64,000 bases of DNA from Mycobacterium pinniadriaticum (GTDB lineage: Bacteria > Actinomycetota > Actinomycetes > Mycobacteriales > Mycobacteriaceae): the NCBI RefSeq assembly GCF_026242045.1, contig NZ_JAPJDO010000026.1, positions 23,697 to 87,696 of the forward strand. The letters are read 5' to 3'. This document shows positions 32,523-40,716 of this stretch, one piece after another (within the stretch, counting starts at the first letter, position 1; every line of letters begins with the position of its first letter). The notes beneath the pieces were generated by a model that was not told the DNA's origin, searched no databases, and saw only the letters and a list, made by a program, of their open reading frames with translations. The position numbers and the translations under genes were made by a program.

Positions 32523-33299
32523 GTGACGCATGGCTACCCTGGCGAGGTTGAACTGGACTTTCCCCGCGAGTGGGTGGAGTTCTACGACCCGGACAATCCG
32601 GAGCATCTGATCGCTGCGGACCTGACCTGGCTGCTGTCCCACTGGACGTGCGTTTTCGGCACCCCGGCGTGTAAGGGCACCGTCGAGGGCCGCCCGGATG
32701 ACGGGTGCTGCTCGCATGGGGCGTTCCTGTCCGATGACGACGACCGGGCCAAGCTCGATGACGCCGTCAAGCAACTGACCGATGCGGATTGGCAGTTCCG
32801 GGACAAGGGGCTGGGCCGCAAGGGCTACCTCGAGATGGACGAGTACGACGACAAGCCGAACCTGCGCACCCGCAAATACAAAGGCGCCTGCATCTTCCTC
32901 AACCGCCCGGGCTTCCCGACGGGCATCGGCTGCGCCCTCCACACCAAGGCACTCAAGCTCGGGGTCGAACCGCTGACGATGAAACCCGAGGTGTGCTGGC
33001 AACTTCCCATCCGGCGCAGCCAGGAATGGATCACCCGACCGGACGGAACCGAGGTGCTCAGGACCACGATCACCGAGTATGACCGGCGCGGCTGGGGCGA
33101 AGGCGGCGCGGATCTGCACTGGTACTGCACGGGTGACCCGGCCGCCCACGTCGGCAAGAAGCAGGTCTGGCAGTCCTACGCGCCCGAACTGACTGAGCTG
33201 CTCGGCGAGAAGGCGTATTCGGAGTTGGCTGCCATGTGCAAGCGGCGAGGCGGCTTTCCCCTCATCGCCGTGCACCCGGCCACGCGCGCCGCACCGTGA
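32523..33299 (+). CDS. Conserved Cys-rich protein, Rv0495c-like
   Basis: This 258-residue cytoplasmic protein has many conserved cysteines: HWTCVFGTPACKG, DDGCCSHGAF, YKGACIFLNRPGFPTGIGCALH (split) and PEVCWQLP. The CxnC-CC pattern resembles the putative zinc- or Fe-S-binding zinc/iron-chelating domain family. It has no signal peptide. GTG at 32523 is favoured by the -10 spacing over the ATG at 32469. It is divergent from ppx. Function is unknown. Confidence 0.8.
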   Translation: MTHGYPGEVELDFPREWVEFYDPDNPEHLIAADLTWLLSHWTCVFGTPACKGTVEGRPDDGCCSHGAFLSDDDDRAKLDDAVKQLTDADWQFRDKGLGRKGYLEMDEYDDKPNLRTRKYKGACIFLNRPGFPTGIGCALHTKALKLGVEPLTMKPEVCWQLPIRRSQEWITRPDGTEVLRTTITEYDRRGWGEGGADLHWYCTGDPAAHVGKKQVWQSYAPELTELLGEKAYSELAAMCKRRGGFPLIAVHPATRAAP

Positions 33300-33430
33300 T
33301 GTAGACGGACGACAGCCACCTGACGAGCTCTTGCCGATCGATTATTTGCTAGATCTGCATATCTTTGCGAGAAATTCGTGACCGACGTCATGTGTCGTAG
33401 CGGTTGCCTTGCGCAGTAATCAAGGTTACG

Positions 33431-35023
33431 GTGCAGTTAATAGCAGATCCCCGACATCGAGGTCCGATTTTCGCTGTGTTGGCCGAACAGTCTGACAGTC
33501 AGATTTCAGTTGGTGACAACTGCGATGCAAATCTTCGCCAAAACTCGACCTCCGCGTTATTTGACGAGAGCAACATCCCACCGCTTTGGCCCCAGGCGCC
33601 CGCGTCGCAGCGCGAAGATCGGCATTTTCGCCACTCCAAACGGCTGATCCTCAGTGATGCCGCAGTTATCTGCCTCGTGCTGACCGTCGCGACCATCGTC
33701 GCGGTTGCCGGCCAACCCGAGGCCCCGCCGTTCTATGCCGCCGGCTCGGTCGCGTTGGCTTCGTTGTGGATGGTGGCACTAGGTCTCGTCGGTTACCGCG
33801 TACGCCGGGTTGTCGGCCGGAACGTCGGCGAGTACATGAGCATCGTGCTCGCCACGCTGCAGTTGTTCGGCCTGGTCGCGATCAGTGCGCTGTTGTTGCA
33901 CATCGATCTGTCCCGTAGCTATCTCGCGATCGCCTTTCCTGTCGGCCTGCTCGGACTGCTGGTGAGCCGCGGTTACTGGCGTCGGGTGGCCGCCGCCGAA
34001 CTCAGCCGTGCCGACAACCAGGTCGCTCTGCTTGTCGTCGGTAGCCCACGGGCGGCCGCTGACGTCGCCGCCACCTTCGTGCGAGATCCGGGTGCCGGGT
34101 ACCGCGTCGTCGGGGTCTGCACGCCCGCGGGACCGACCGCGCGCGACAGCAGCATCGACGTCGACGGCCGGGCCATCCCCATTGTCGGGATCGACCAGGC
34201 GATCGCCGACGCCGTCCGACGCACCGGCGCGCAAACCGTCGCCTTGACCGCCACCGAGCATCTGCACCCCACCGAGATCCGGCGGTTGATCTGGGAACTC
34301 GACTCGCTCGGGGTGGATCTGATGATCACGCCCGGGTTGGTCGACGTCGCCGAAGAGCGGCTGCACAGCCGGCCGGTGGCCGGTATGGCGATGTTCGAGG
34401 TGGCCAAGCCGCAGCACGAAAGGGCGAATTCGGCGGCCAAACGAGCCTTCGACATCGCGTTCACCACCGTCGCGATGATCGTCGTCGCGCCGCTCTTCGC
34501 GCTCGCGGCACTGGCGGTGCGGCTGTCCGGCCCCGGACCGGTCTTCTACGTCTCCGAACGGATCGGACACAAGGGCACCACCTTCAAGATGCTGAAGTTC
34601 CGCAGCATGGTCGACGGTGCCGACGTCGATGCGCCGGCAATGATCGCCGCCGACGGCACCAGCCCGCTGTTCTGGAAGGCCAAGGACGATCCGCGGGTCA
34701 CCCGGGTCGGCAGGGTGCTACGCAAATACAGCATCGACGAGTTGCCTCAGTTCATCAACGTGCTACGCGGCGACATGAGCGTGGTCGGGCCCCGTCCGCA
34801 GGTCCGCCGCGAGGTTGACTCGTACGACTACCTGCTTCGCAGGCGGTTGACCGTCAAGCCCGGCCTGACCGGCCTGTGGCAGGTCAGCGGCCGCTCTGAC
34901 CTGCAGACCGAAGATGCCGTCCGACTCGACCTCAGCTATATCGAGAACTGGTCGCCGATCCGGGATCTGGTGATCATCGTCAAGACCGTCAAGACCGTCC
35001 TGCGGGGCGAGGGCGCGTACTAG
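33431..35023 (+). CDS. Polyprenyl glycosylphosphotransferase (WbaP/CpsE-type initiating sugar-phosphate transferase)
   Basis: This 530-residue membrane protein has four N-terminal membrane segments (about 75-185), a nucleotide-binding-like middle domain (VALLVVGSPRAAADVAATF), and a fifth hydrophobic segment (IAFTTVAMIVVAPLFALAAL). The C-terminal bacterial sugar transferase domain has GPVFYVSERIGHKGTTFKM, LKFRSMV, SIDELPQFINVLRGDMSVVG, PRPQ and VKPGLTGLWQVSGRSD. It moves a sugar-1-phosphate to undecaprenyl or decaprenyl phosphate to begin a glycan. No other glycan gene is adjacent. GTG at 33431 has an AAGG site 5 nt away; a TTG at 33404 is an alternative. The upstream 130 bases are AT-richer than the rest, hinting at recent arrival. 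Confidence 0.88.
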   Translation: MQLIADPRHRGPIFAVLAEQSDSQISVGDNCDANLRQNSTSALFDESNIPPLWPQAPASQREDRHFRHSKRLILSDAAVICLVLTVATIVAVAGQPEAPPFYAAGSVALASLWMVALGLVGYRVRRVVGRNVGEYMSIVLATLQLFGLVAISALLLHIDLSRSYLAIAFPVGLLGLLVSRGYWRRVAAAELSRADNQVALLVVGSPRAAADVAATFVRDPGAGYRVVGVCTPAGPTARDSSIDVDGRAIPIVGIDQAIADAVRRTGAQTVALTATEHLHPTEIRRLIWELDSLGVDLMITPGLVDVAEERLHSRPVAGMAMFEVAKPQHERANSAAKRAFDIAFTTVAMIVVAPLFALAALAVRLSGPGPVFYVSERIGHKGTTFKMLKFRSMVDGADVDAPAMIAADGTSPLFWKAKDDPRVTRVGRVLRKYSIDELPQFINVLRGDMSVVGPRPQVRREVDSYDYLLRRRLTVKPGLTGLWQVSGRSDLQTEDAVRLDLSYIENWSPIRDLVIIVKTVKTVLRGEGAY

Positions 35024-35057
35024 GCCCGACTGCCGCGGGCCAGGCTCGATGGCCCGG

Positions 35058-35744
35058 CTAGCCCTCCAGCTTGTAACCCAGACCGCGCACCGTGACCAGG
35101 TGCACCGGGTTGGCCGGATCGGCTTCGATCTTCGACCGCAATCGCTTGACGTGGACATCGAGGGTCTTGGTGTCCCCGACGTAGTCCGCGCCCCACACCC
35201 GATCAATGAGCTGACCGCGGGTGAGCACCCGTCCGCTGTTACGCATCAGGTACTCCAGCAGATCGAATTCCTTGAGCGGCAACGTGATCGGCTCGCCGTT
35301 GACCGTGACGACGTGACGTTCGACATCCATGCGCACCGGGCCGGCCTCCAGGATGGCGTCGCCGATACCGGCGTCCTCGGTGTCGCTGCCGCGTCGCAGA
35401 ACCGCCCGGATGCGGGCGATCAGTTCCCGCGCCGAGTACGGTTTGGTGACATAGTCGTCGGCGCCGAGTTCAAGGCCGACCACCTTGTCGATCTCGCTGT
35501 CGCGGGCGGTGACCATGATCACCGGCACGCTGGAGCGGGCGCGCAGCTGCTTGCACACATCGGTGCCGGTCATTCCGGGCAACATGAGATCGAGCAGCAC
35601 GATGTCGGCCCCGGATCGGTCGAATTCAGCCAGGGCTGACTGGCCGTCACCGACCACGGTGGCCTCGAACCCCTCCTTGCGGAGCAGAAAAGCCAGCGGA
35701 TCGGCCAGCGACTCTTCGTCTTCCACGATCAACACATTGGTCAT
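35058..35744 (-). CDS. regX3: Response regulator RegX3
   Basis: This 228-residue OmpR/PhoB-class regulator has a receiver domain with VEDEE (acid pocket), phospho-acceptor Asp52 in VLLDLMLPG, the switch Thr region VTARDSE and Lys in YVTKPYS. The C-terminal winged helix ends VRGLGYKLEG. With SenX3 it controls phosphate-limitation genes such as pst and alkaline phosphatase. ATG overlaps the senX3 stop by 4 bases. M. tuberculosis has MIRU repeats between these genes, and none is present here. Confidence 0.97.
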   Translation of the reverse strand: MTNVLIVEDEESLADPLAFLLRKEGFEATVVGDGQSALAEFDRSGADIVLLDLMLPGMTGTDVCKQLRARSSVPVIMVTARDSEIDKVVGLELGADDYVTKPYSARELIARIRAVLRRGSDTEDAGIGDAILEAGPVRMDVERHVVTVNGEPITLPLKEFDLLEYLMRNSGRVLTRGQLIDRVWGADYVGDTKTLDVHVKRLRSKIEADPANPVHLVTVRGLGYKLEG

Positions 35745-36943
35745 TGGCGTAGTGCCTCCTCGTCAATGGCCGATTCGTCGGCCGGTTCGTCGTCGTTGTT
35801 GGGGTAGGCGGGAATGGACAGGGTGAACGTCGAACCAGTGCCCGGCTGGCTCCACAGCCGGATACTGCCGTTGTGATTGGCGGCCACATGTTTGACGATG
35901 GCCAGGCCCAAACCGGTGCCGCCGGTGGCACGGGAGCGGGCTTTGTCGACCCGGAAGAATCGTTCGAAAACCCGCTCCTGGTCGGCGCGGGCAATTCCGA
36001 TTCCCCGGTCGGTGACCGCGATCTCGATGTTGTCGCCACGGCGACGGCGACTGATCGACACCTTCGATCCGTCCGGTGAGTACGCGATCGCGTTCGAGAT
36101 CAGATTGGCCAGTGCGGTGACCAACAACGACTGATCGCCCAACACCCGGAAACCGCTCGGCGCGTCAGTCGTCACCGTGATGTCGGCGTTGTCGGCGGCC
36201 ACCTTGTGACGTGAAATCGCCTCGTTGACAACGGAATCCACATCGATGCCGTCGAGGTCGGGAAGCGGCTCGGCGCCCTGGAGGCGGGACAGCTCGATCA
36301 GCTCACCAACCATGTTGGCCAGCCGCTGGGACTCGGTGAGGATCTTCTTGCCGAAGTGGTCCACCGTCTCGGGATCGTCGGCAGATTCCAGCAGTGCCTC
36401 GGCCAGCACGCCCATCGCCGCAACCGGTGTCTTGAGCTCATGGCTGACGTTGGCCACGAAGTCGCGCCGGCTGGCTTCCATGCGGGCCTGCTCGGACTGG
36501 TCGTCGACATAGACGACCGCGAATCGCGGATCCTGTTTACTCAACAAGCGGACGTGTCCCCGCACCGAAAGACCCGATCGGCCGGCCGCGGCCCGTTGCT
36601 GCTGGGACAGGTCGACCTCGACGCCCTCCCCGGTGGCCAACACGCGCTGTGCGGCATTCCAGGCCCGCTCGTCGAGTTGCCGGTCACGTACCAGGCCCAA
36701 CTCGGTAGCCCGGTCGTTGACGAACACCACATCGCGATGCGAGTCGACGACCACCATGCCGATCGGTGCGAGTGACACCACATGCTGCAACATCTGCGAG
36801 ACCGTGATCCCCGCTTCGGTGATCGCGCGACGCTGCCTGCGCTCGAGGATGCGTGGAGTGAGTGCGGCCCCTATTCCAAGACCGAAAGCGAGCGCGACCA
36901 GCGCCGCGACGGTGGCCAATAGCGCCACCGAGACAACACTCAC
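35741..36943 (-). CDS. senX3: Sensor histidine kinase SenX3
   Basis: This 400-residue membrane kinase has an N-terminal membrane segment (about residues 4-28), a PAS domain (about 50-150, MVVVDSHRDVVFVNDRA), HisKA with phospho-accepting His168 in FVANVSHELKTPV, and an HATPase with NLISNAIAYSPDG, DRGIGIA and GGTGLGLAIVKH. It phosphorylates RegX3 when phosphate is short, under PhoU/Pst control. The GTG start at 36943 lies 6 nt after TACCAT, so the mRNA is probably leaderless. The promoter is flanked by a 13-bp inverted repeat. Confidence 0.97.
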   Translation of the reverse strand: MSVVSVALLATVAALVALAFGLGIGAALTPRILERRQRRAITEAGITVSQMLQHVVSLAPIGMVVVDSHRDVVFVNDRATELGLVRDRQLDERAWNAAQRVLATGEGVEVDLSQQQRAAAGRSGLSVRGHVRLLSKQDPRFAVVYVDDQSEQARMEASRRDFVANVSHELKTPVAAMGVLAEALLESADDPETVDHFGKKILTESQRLANMVGELIELSRLQGAEPLPDLDGIDVDSVVNEAISRHKVAADNADITVTTDAPSGFRVLGDQSLLVTALANLISNAIAYSPDGSKVSISRRRRGDNIEIAVTDRGIGIARADQERVFERFFRVDKARSRATGGTGLGLAIVKHVAANHNGSIRLWSQPGTGSTFTLSIPAYPNNDDEPADESAIDEEALRQ

Positions 36944-36955
36944 AGGAAAATGGTA
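36944..36955 (-). promoter_or_regulatory. Leaderless promoter of senX3-regX3
   Basis: On the minus strand TACCAT (36955-36950) is followed by 6 nt (36949-36944) and the GTG start at 36943. Confidence 0.5.
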
Positions 36956-36957
36956 CG

Positions 36958-37048
36958 CATCCGGTGAACGTCATCCCAGCAGCGTGCGGCCAAATCGGGA
37001 CACGTCACACCTTCAGCGCGCATGTATTCGGCCGTCGTTCACCGGATG
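36958..37048. promoter_or_regulatory. 13-bp inverted repeat flanking the senX3 upstream region (candidate RegX3 sites)
   Basis: CATCCGGTGAACG (36958-36970) and its exact reverse complement (37036-37048) lie 65 bases apart. The core GGTGAAC/GTTCACC resembles reported RegX3/PhoB-type half-sites. The near copy covers the -15 to -27 region of senX3, a fitting place for autoregulation. Confidence 0.5.
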
Positions 37049-37072
37049 TTTCCCAAACCCGACCCGGAGCGG

Positions 37073-37819
37073 CTATTTGGCGCCCTGGCTGGCCACCGCG
37101 GCGGCACCGGCGGCCGCGGCCTCCGGATCGAGGTAGGTGCCGCCCGGCACGCGCGGCTTCAGATCGGCATCCAAGTCGTAGCGCAGCGGGATTCCGGTCG
37201 GGATGTTCAGGCCCACCACCTCCGCGTCGGACATGCCGTCCAGGTATTTCACCAACGCGCGCAACGAGTTGCCATGCGCGACCATCAGCACCGTCTTTCC
37301 GGCCTGCAGATCGGGGACGATCGTCTCGGTGAAATAGGGCACGAAGCGGGCGACGACGTCGGCCAGGCATTCCGTCAGCGGTCCGCCTCCGATGTCGGCG
37401 TAGCGAGGGTCGGTGTCCTGGCTGTAGGTACTGCCCGGCTCGATCGGCGGCGGCGGGGTGTCGTAGCTGCGCCGCCACAACATGAACTGCTCTTCGCCGT
37501 ACTTTTCCTTCGTCTCGGCCTTGTCCAAGCCCTGCAGTGCGCCATAGTGGCGTTCGTTGAGCCGCCAACTCCGTTGCACCGGAATCCACAACCGGTCCGC
37601 CGCATCGAGCGCCAGGTGCGCGGTGGTGATCGCGCGCCGCAACAGCGAGGTGTAGAGGACATCGGGCAGCAGGCCCTGCTCGGCCATCAATTTCCCGCCC
37701 CGGACCGCCTCGGCTCGGCCCTTATCCGTGAGGTCGACGTCCACCCACCCGGTGAACAGGTTCAGCGCGTTCCATTCGCTCTCGCCGTGCCGCAGCAGGA
37801 TCAGTGTGGAGTCAGCCAT
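37073..37819 (-). CDS. gpmA: 2,3-bisphosphoglycerate-dependent phosphoglycerate mutase
   Basis: This 248-residue glycolytic enzyme interconverts 3- and 2-phosphoglycerate. It shows LILLRHGESEWNALNLFTG with phosphohistidine His11, then LLRRAITTAHLAL, RLNERHYGALQGLDK and VAHGNSLRALVKYLDG with the second His. The C-terminus is an Ala-rich tail. ATG at 37819 has a GAGAGGA ribosome binding site. It lies just upstream of senX3 on the same strand, as in M. tuberculosis (gpm1, Rv0489). Confidence 0.97.
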   Translation of the reverse strand: MADSTLILLRHGESEWNALNLFTGWVDVDLTDKGRAEAVRGGKLMAEQGLLPDVLYTSLLRRAITTAHLALDAADRLWIPVQRSWRLNERHYGALQGLDKAETKEKYGEEQFMLWRRSYDTPPPPIEPGSTYSQDTDPRYADIGGGPLTECLADVVARFVPYFTETIVPDLQAGKTVLMVAHGNSLRALVKYLDGMSDAEVVGLNIPTGIPLRYDLDADLKPRVPGGTYLDPEAAAAGAAAVASQGAK

Positions 37820-37913
37820 AACCGAAATCCTCTCACGGCTGAGCTCAGCGGTCGCGGCCGTCGCCACCCGCCTGCTCGTCGTCTATCAGGTGCTCGACTC
37901 CTCCTGGGGCCGC

Positions 37914-38432
37914 TCAGCGGCCCGCATCGTCGTCTTCGGTAATCAAATGCTCAAAGGCCTGCAGGTTCTTCAGCGATTCGCCGCGGGCCACCCGCCACGC
38001 CCACTCCTTCTGGATGGATGATTTGAAGCCCAGCTCCAGCAACGTGTTGAAGTCGGTGTCGACGGCCTCGAGCACCTGTCCGAGTACCCGGTCGAGTTCG
38101 TCGGCGGTCACCGCATCAAGCGCCATCCGCCCGATGAGGTAGATGTCGCCGACGTTGTCCAGCGTGTAGGCCACGCCGTAGAGCCGGCGGTTGCGCCTGA
38201 GCAGGAACCGGTAAACGCCCTCGTGGTTCTCGTCGGGCTGGCGGCAGACGAACGCCTCGATACGCACCGAGTGCTCACCGATGCTCAGCAGGGTGTTCGT
38301 CGTCAGCTTGCGCTCGCCCGGCAGCTCGACGATCAGCCCCGGCAGCCCGCCGTGGGCGCCTTCGTGACGGCTGTAGACCAGGCCGTGCTCAGCCAGCGCG
38401 GCCTCGATGACCCGCTGAATGTTCGAGGTCAT
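37914..38432 (-). CDS. YbjN-domain protein (Rv0487-like)
   Basis: This 172-residue protein has the YbjN type III secretion chaperone-like fold seen in actinobacteria: LIVELPGERKLTTNTLL, VRIEAFVCRQPDEN, YRFLLRRNRRLYGVAYTLD and GRMALDAVTADELDRVLGQ. The molecular role is unknown. It overlaps mshA by 4 bases, so it is translated with the mycothiol glycosyltransferase. The same gene pair is found in M. tuberculosis. Confidence 0.83.
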   Translation of the reverse strand: MTSNIQRVIEAALAEHGLVYSRHEGAHGGLPGLIVELPGERKLTTNTLLSIGEHSVRIEAFVCRQPDENHEGVYRFLLRRNRRLYGVAYTLDNVGDIYLIGRMALDAVTADELDRVLGQVLEAVDTDFNTLLELGFKSSIQKEWAWRVARGESLKNLQAFEHLITEDDDAGR

Positions 38433-39766
38433 GCCCGCACACCGCGCCGCATCGACCAGCGCCTGCCATTGCGCCGGGCCAGCGCATCACCGGCCGCGTT
38501 CCGCCGCCTCGCGCTGGCATATTCGGTGATAGCCCCGCTGTAGCTGGCCAACAGTCCGTCGACAGTGTTGGCCCAGGAGAAGCGCTGTGCGTGCGCGGCG
38601 GCAGCGCGGCCCAGCTCCTGCGGGTCGCGTCGCAGCACTGCGTCGATCGCCTCGGCCCAGGGGCCGGGATCATGACCGGACACCAATGCGCCGCTGACTC
38701 CGTCGGCCACCGCCACCGGCAGCCCGCCCACGGCCGCCGCGACCACCGGCGTCCCGCAGGCCTGCGCTTCGACGGCGACCAGCCCGAACGATTCCGAATA
38801 GCTGGGCACCGCGACCAGATCGGCCGCTCGGTAGACATTGACCAGTTGTTCGCGCGACTGCGGGGGCAGGAAGGTCACCCGATCAGCGATACCCAATTCG
38901 GCGGCCAGACCCACCAGAGCATCGGGTGCGGCCAAACCGCTGCCGGACGGGCCGCCGGCGACCAGCACCCGCACCCCGGGCAGCCGGGCGGCGGCACGCA
39001 ACAGCACATCGGGTGCCTTCAACGGCTGGATGCGGCCCACGAACGCAACCACCCGCTCGTCGGCGGGCAGGCCGAGCACGGCCCGCGCGGCACGCCTGTC
39101 GCCCGGGCTGAACGTTTCCAGATCGACACCGGGGTACACCACATCGATCCGCCGAGGATCGGCGTTGTGCAGCGAAATGAGTTGGCGGGCTTCATCTTCG
39201 GTGTTGACGACCAGACGGTCGGCCTCGTCCACCACCTGTTGTTCACCGACTGATCGCAGCGGCGGCTCCGGGGCGTCGCCGTCGGCCAGCGCGGCGTTCT
39301 TCACCGCGGCCAACGTGTGGGCGGTGTGCACCAGCGGCACGGCCCACCGGTCGCGGGCCAGCCAGCCGACCTGACCGGACAGCCAATAGTGCGAGTGCAC
39401 GATGTCGTAGTACCCGGGCTCGTGGTTGGCTTCGGCGCGCAGCACCCCGGCGGTGAACGCGCATAACTGGGTCGGCAGGTCATATTTGTCGAGTCCCTCG
39501 AAGGGACCCGCGACGACGTTGCGCACCAGAACCCCGGGTGCGACGCGCACCAGCGGCTGGTCCGACGACGACGTCGCCCGGGTGAAGATCTCCACCTCCA
39601 CCCCGCGGCGGGCCATCTGCAACGCGGTCTGCAGCACGTAGACATTCATCCCGCCGGCATCGCCCGTGCCGGGCTGCGCCAATGGCGAGGTGTGCACCGA
39701 TAACACCGCCACACGTCGCGGCATGCCATCGATCGAACCGTCGGTCAGTTCCCGGGCGTGCCGCAC
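38429..39766 (-). CDS. mshA: D-inositol-3-phosphate glycosyltransferase MshA
   Basis: MshA joins N-acetylglucosamine from UDP-GlcNAc to inositol-3-phosphate, the first step of mycothiol synthesis. The GT4 fold shows the N-terminal loop HTSPLAQPGTGDAGGMNVYV, FVGRIQPLKAPDVLLRA, VAGGPSGSGLAAPD and SYSESFGLVAVEAQACGTPV with the E-x7-E motif. GTG at 39766 gives 445 residues. The exact start is uncertain and an ATG at 39856 is also in frame. It overlaps the YbjN gene downstream. Confidence 0.94.
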   Translation of the reverse strand: MRHARELTDGSIDGMPRRVAVLSVHTSPLAQPGTGDAGGMNVYVLQTALQMARRGVEVEIFTRATSSSDQPLVRVAPGVLVRNVVAGPFEGLDKYDLPTQLCAFTAGVLRAEANHEPGYYDIVHSHYWLSGQVGWLARDRWAVPLVHTAHTLAAVKNAALADGDAPEPPLRSVGEQQVVDEADRLVVNTEDEARQLISLHNADPRRIDVVYPGVDLETFSPGDRRAARAVLGLPADERVVAFVGRIQPLKAPDVLLRAAARLPGVRVLVAGGPSGSGLAAPDALVGLAAELGIADRVTFLPPQSREQLVNVYRAADLVAVPSYSESFGLVAVEAQACGTPVVAAAVGGLPVAVADGVSGALVSGHDPGPWAEAIDAVLRRDPQELGRAAAAHAQRFSWANTVDGLLASYSGAITEYASARRRNAAGDALARRNGRRWSMRRGVRA

Positions 39767-39953
39767 GTGTCCATCTTTGCACCTGCCCTGTCCAGGGCTT
39801 CGTGGCGGTTCTGCGCCGGCCCCGGCCCTCTGCACCCGGTTGCCGAAGGCGGTCACCCGGATGCCCCCGTCGGCAGCACCAAGCGTTCGGCGAACGACGC
39901 CTCGACCACCCCCGACCGCCGACGACGAGGCCCTCGGGGCCTAACACAGTTAC

Positions 39954-39966
39954 TAGAGTTGGACCG
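39954..39966 (+). promoter_or_regulatory. Leaderless promoter of the SDR gene
   Basis: TAGAGT (39954-39959) plus 7 nt before ATG 39967. Confidence 0.45.
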
Positions 39967-40716
39967 ATGACGAATCCAGACGCCCATTCCCGCGTGGCGG
40001 TGGTCACCGGCGCGAGCTCCGGCATCGGCGAGGCTACTGCTAAAACCCTTGCAGCACAGGGATTTCACGTCGTCGCAGTGGCCCGTCGGGCGGAGCGCCT
40101 GCGGCGGCTGGCCGACGAGATCGGCGGCACCGCCGTCACGGCCGACGTCACGGATGACGCGGCGGTCGAGGCACTGGCGGCCGGGCTCGGCCGGGTCGAC
40201 GTGCTGGTCAACAACGCTGGTGGAGCCAAAGGACTGGAACCGATAGGCGACGCGGATCTCGACAATTGGCGCTGGATGTGGGAGACCAACGTCATGGGGA
40301 CGCTGCGAGTGACACGGGCGCTGCTGCCCAGACTCGTCGAGTCCGGAGACGGGCTGATCGTCACCGTCACGTCGATCGCCGCGCTGGAGGTCTACGACGG
40401 CGGCGGCGGGTACACCGCCGCCAAACATGCCCAGGGTGCGCTACATCGGACGCTGCGCGGCGAACTCCTCGGAGAACCGGTGCGCCTCACCGAGATCGCG
40501 CCAGGCGCGGTCGAAACGGAGTTCTCCCTGGTGCGCTTCGGCGGCGACGAACAGCGCGCCGACGCGGTGTATTCCGGCATCACGCCACTGGTGGCCGCCG
40601 ACGTCGCCGAGGTGATCGGTTTCGTCGCGTCGCGTCCGCCGCACGTCAACCTGGACCAGATCATCATCCGGCCCCGCGACCAGGCCAGCGCCAGCCGGTT
40701 CAACCGCCGGTCGTAG
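39967..40716 (+). CDS. Short-chain dehydrogenase/reductase
   Basis: This 249-residue classical SDR has VAVVTGASSGIGEATAKTL (NAD(P) binding), LVNNAGGAKG, VTSIAALEVYDGGGGYTAAKHAQ (Ser, then YTAAK catalytic Tyr-Lys) and EIAPGAVETEFS. The Arg pair in VARRAERL suggests NADP preference. Substrate is unknown. The end overlaps the ldtC gene on the other strand by 17 bases tail-to-tail. The position matches Rv0484c. Confidence 0.92.
   Translation: MTNPDAHSRVAVVTGASSGIGEATAKTLAAQGFHVVAVARRAERLRRLADEIGGTAVTADVTDDAAVEALAAGLGRVDVLVNNAGGAKGLEPIGDADLDNWRWMWETNVMGTLRVTRALLPRLVESGDGLIVTVTSIAALEVYDGGGGYTAAKHAQGALHRTLRGELLGEPVRLTEIAPGAVETEFSLVRFGGDEQRADAVYSGITPLVAADVAEVIGFVASRPPHVNLDQIIIRPRDQASASRFNRRS

Noticed and set aside
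35741..35744. MIRU-type repeat expected between senX3 and regX3
   Set aside because: The genes overlap by 4 bases; no repeat is present.
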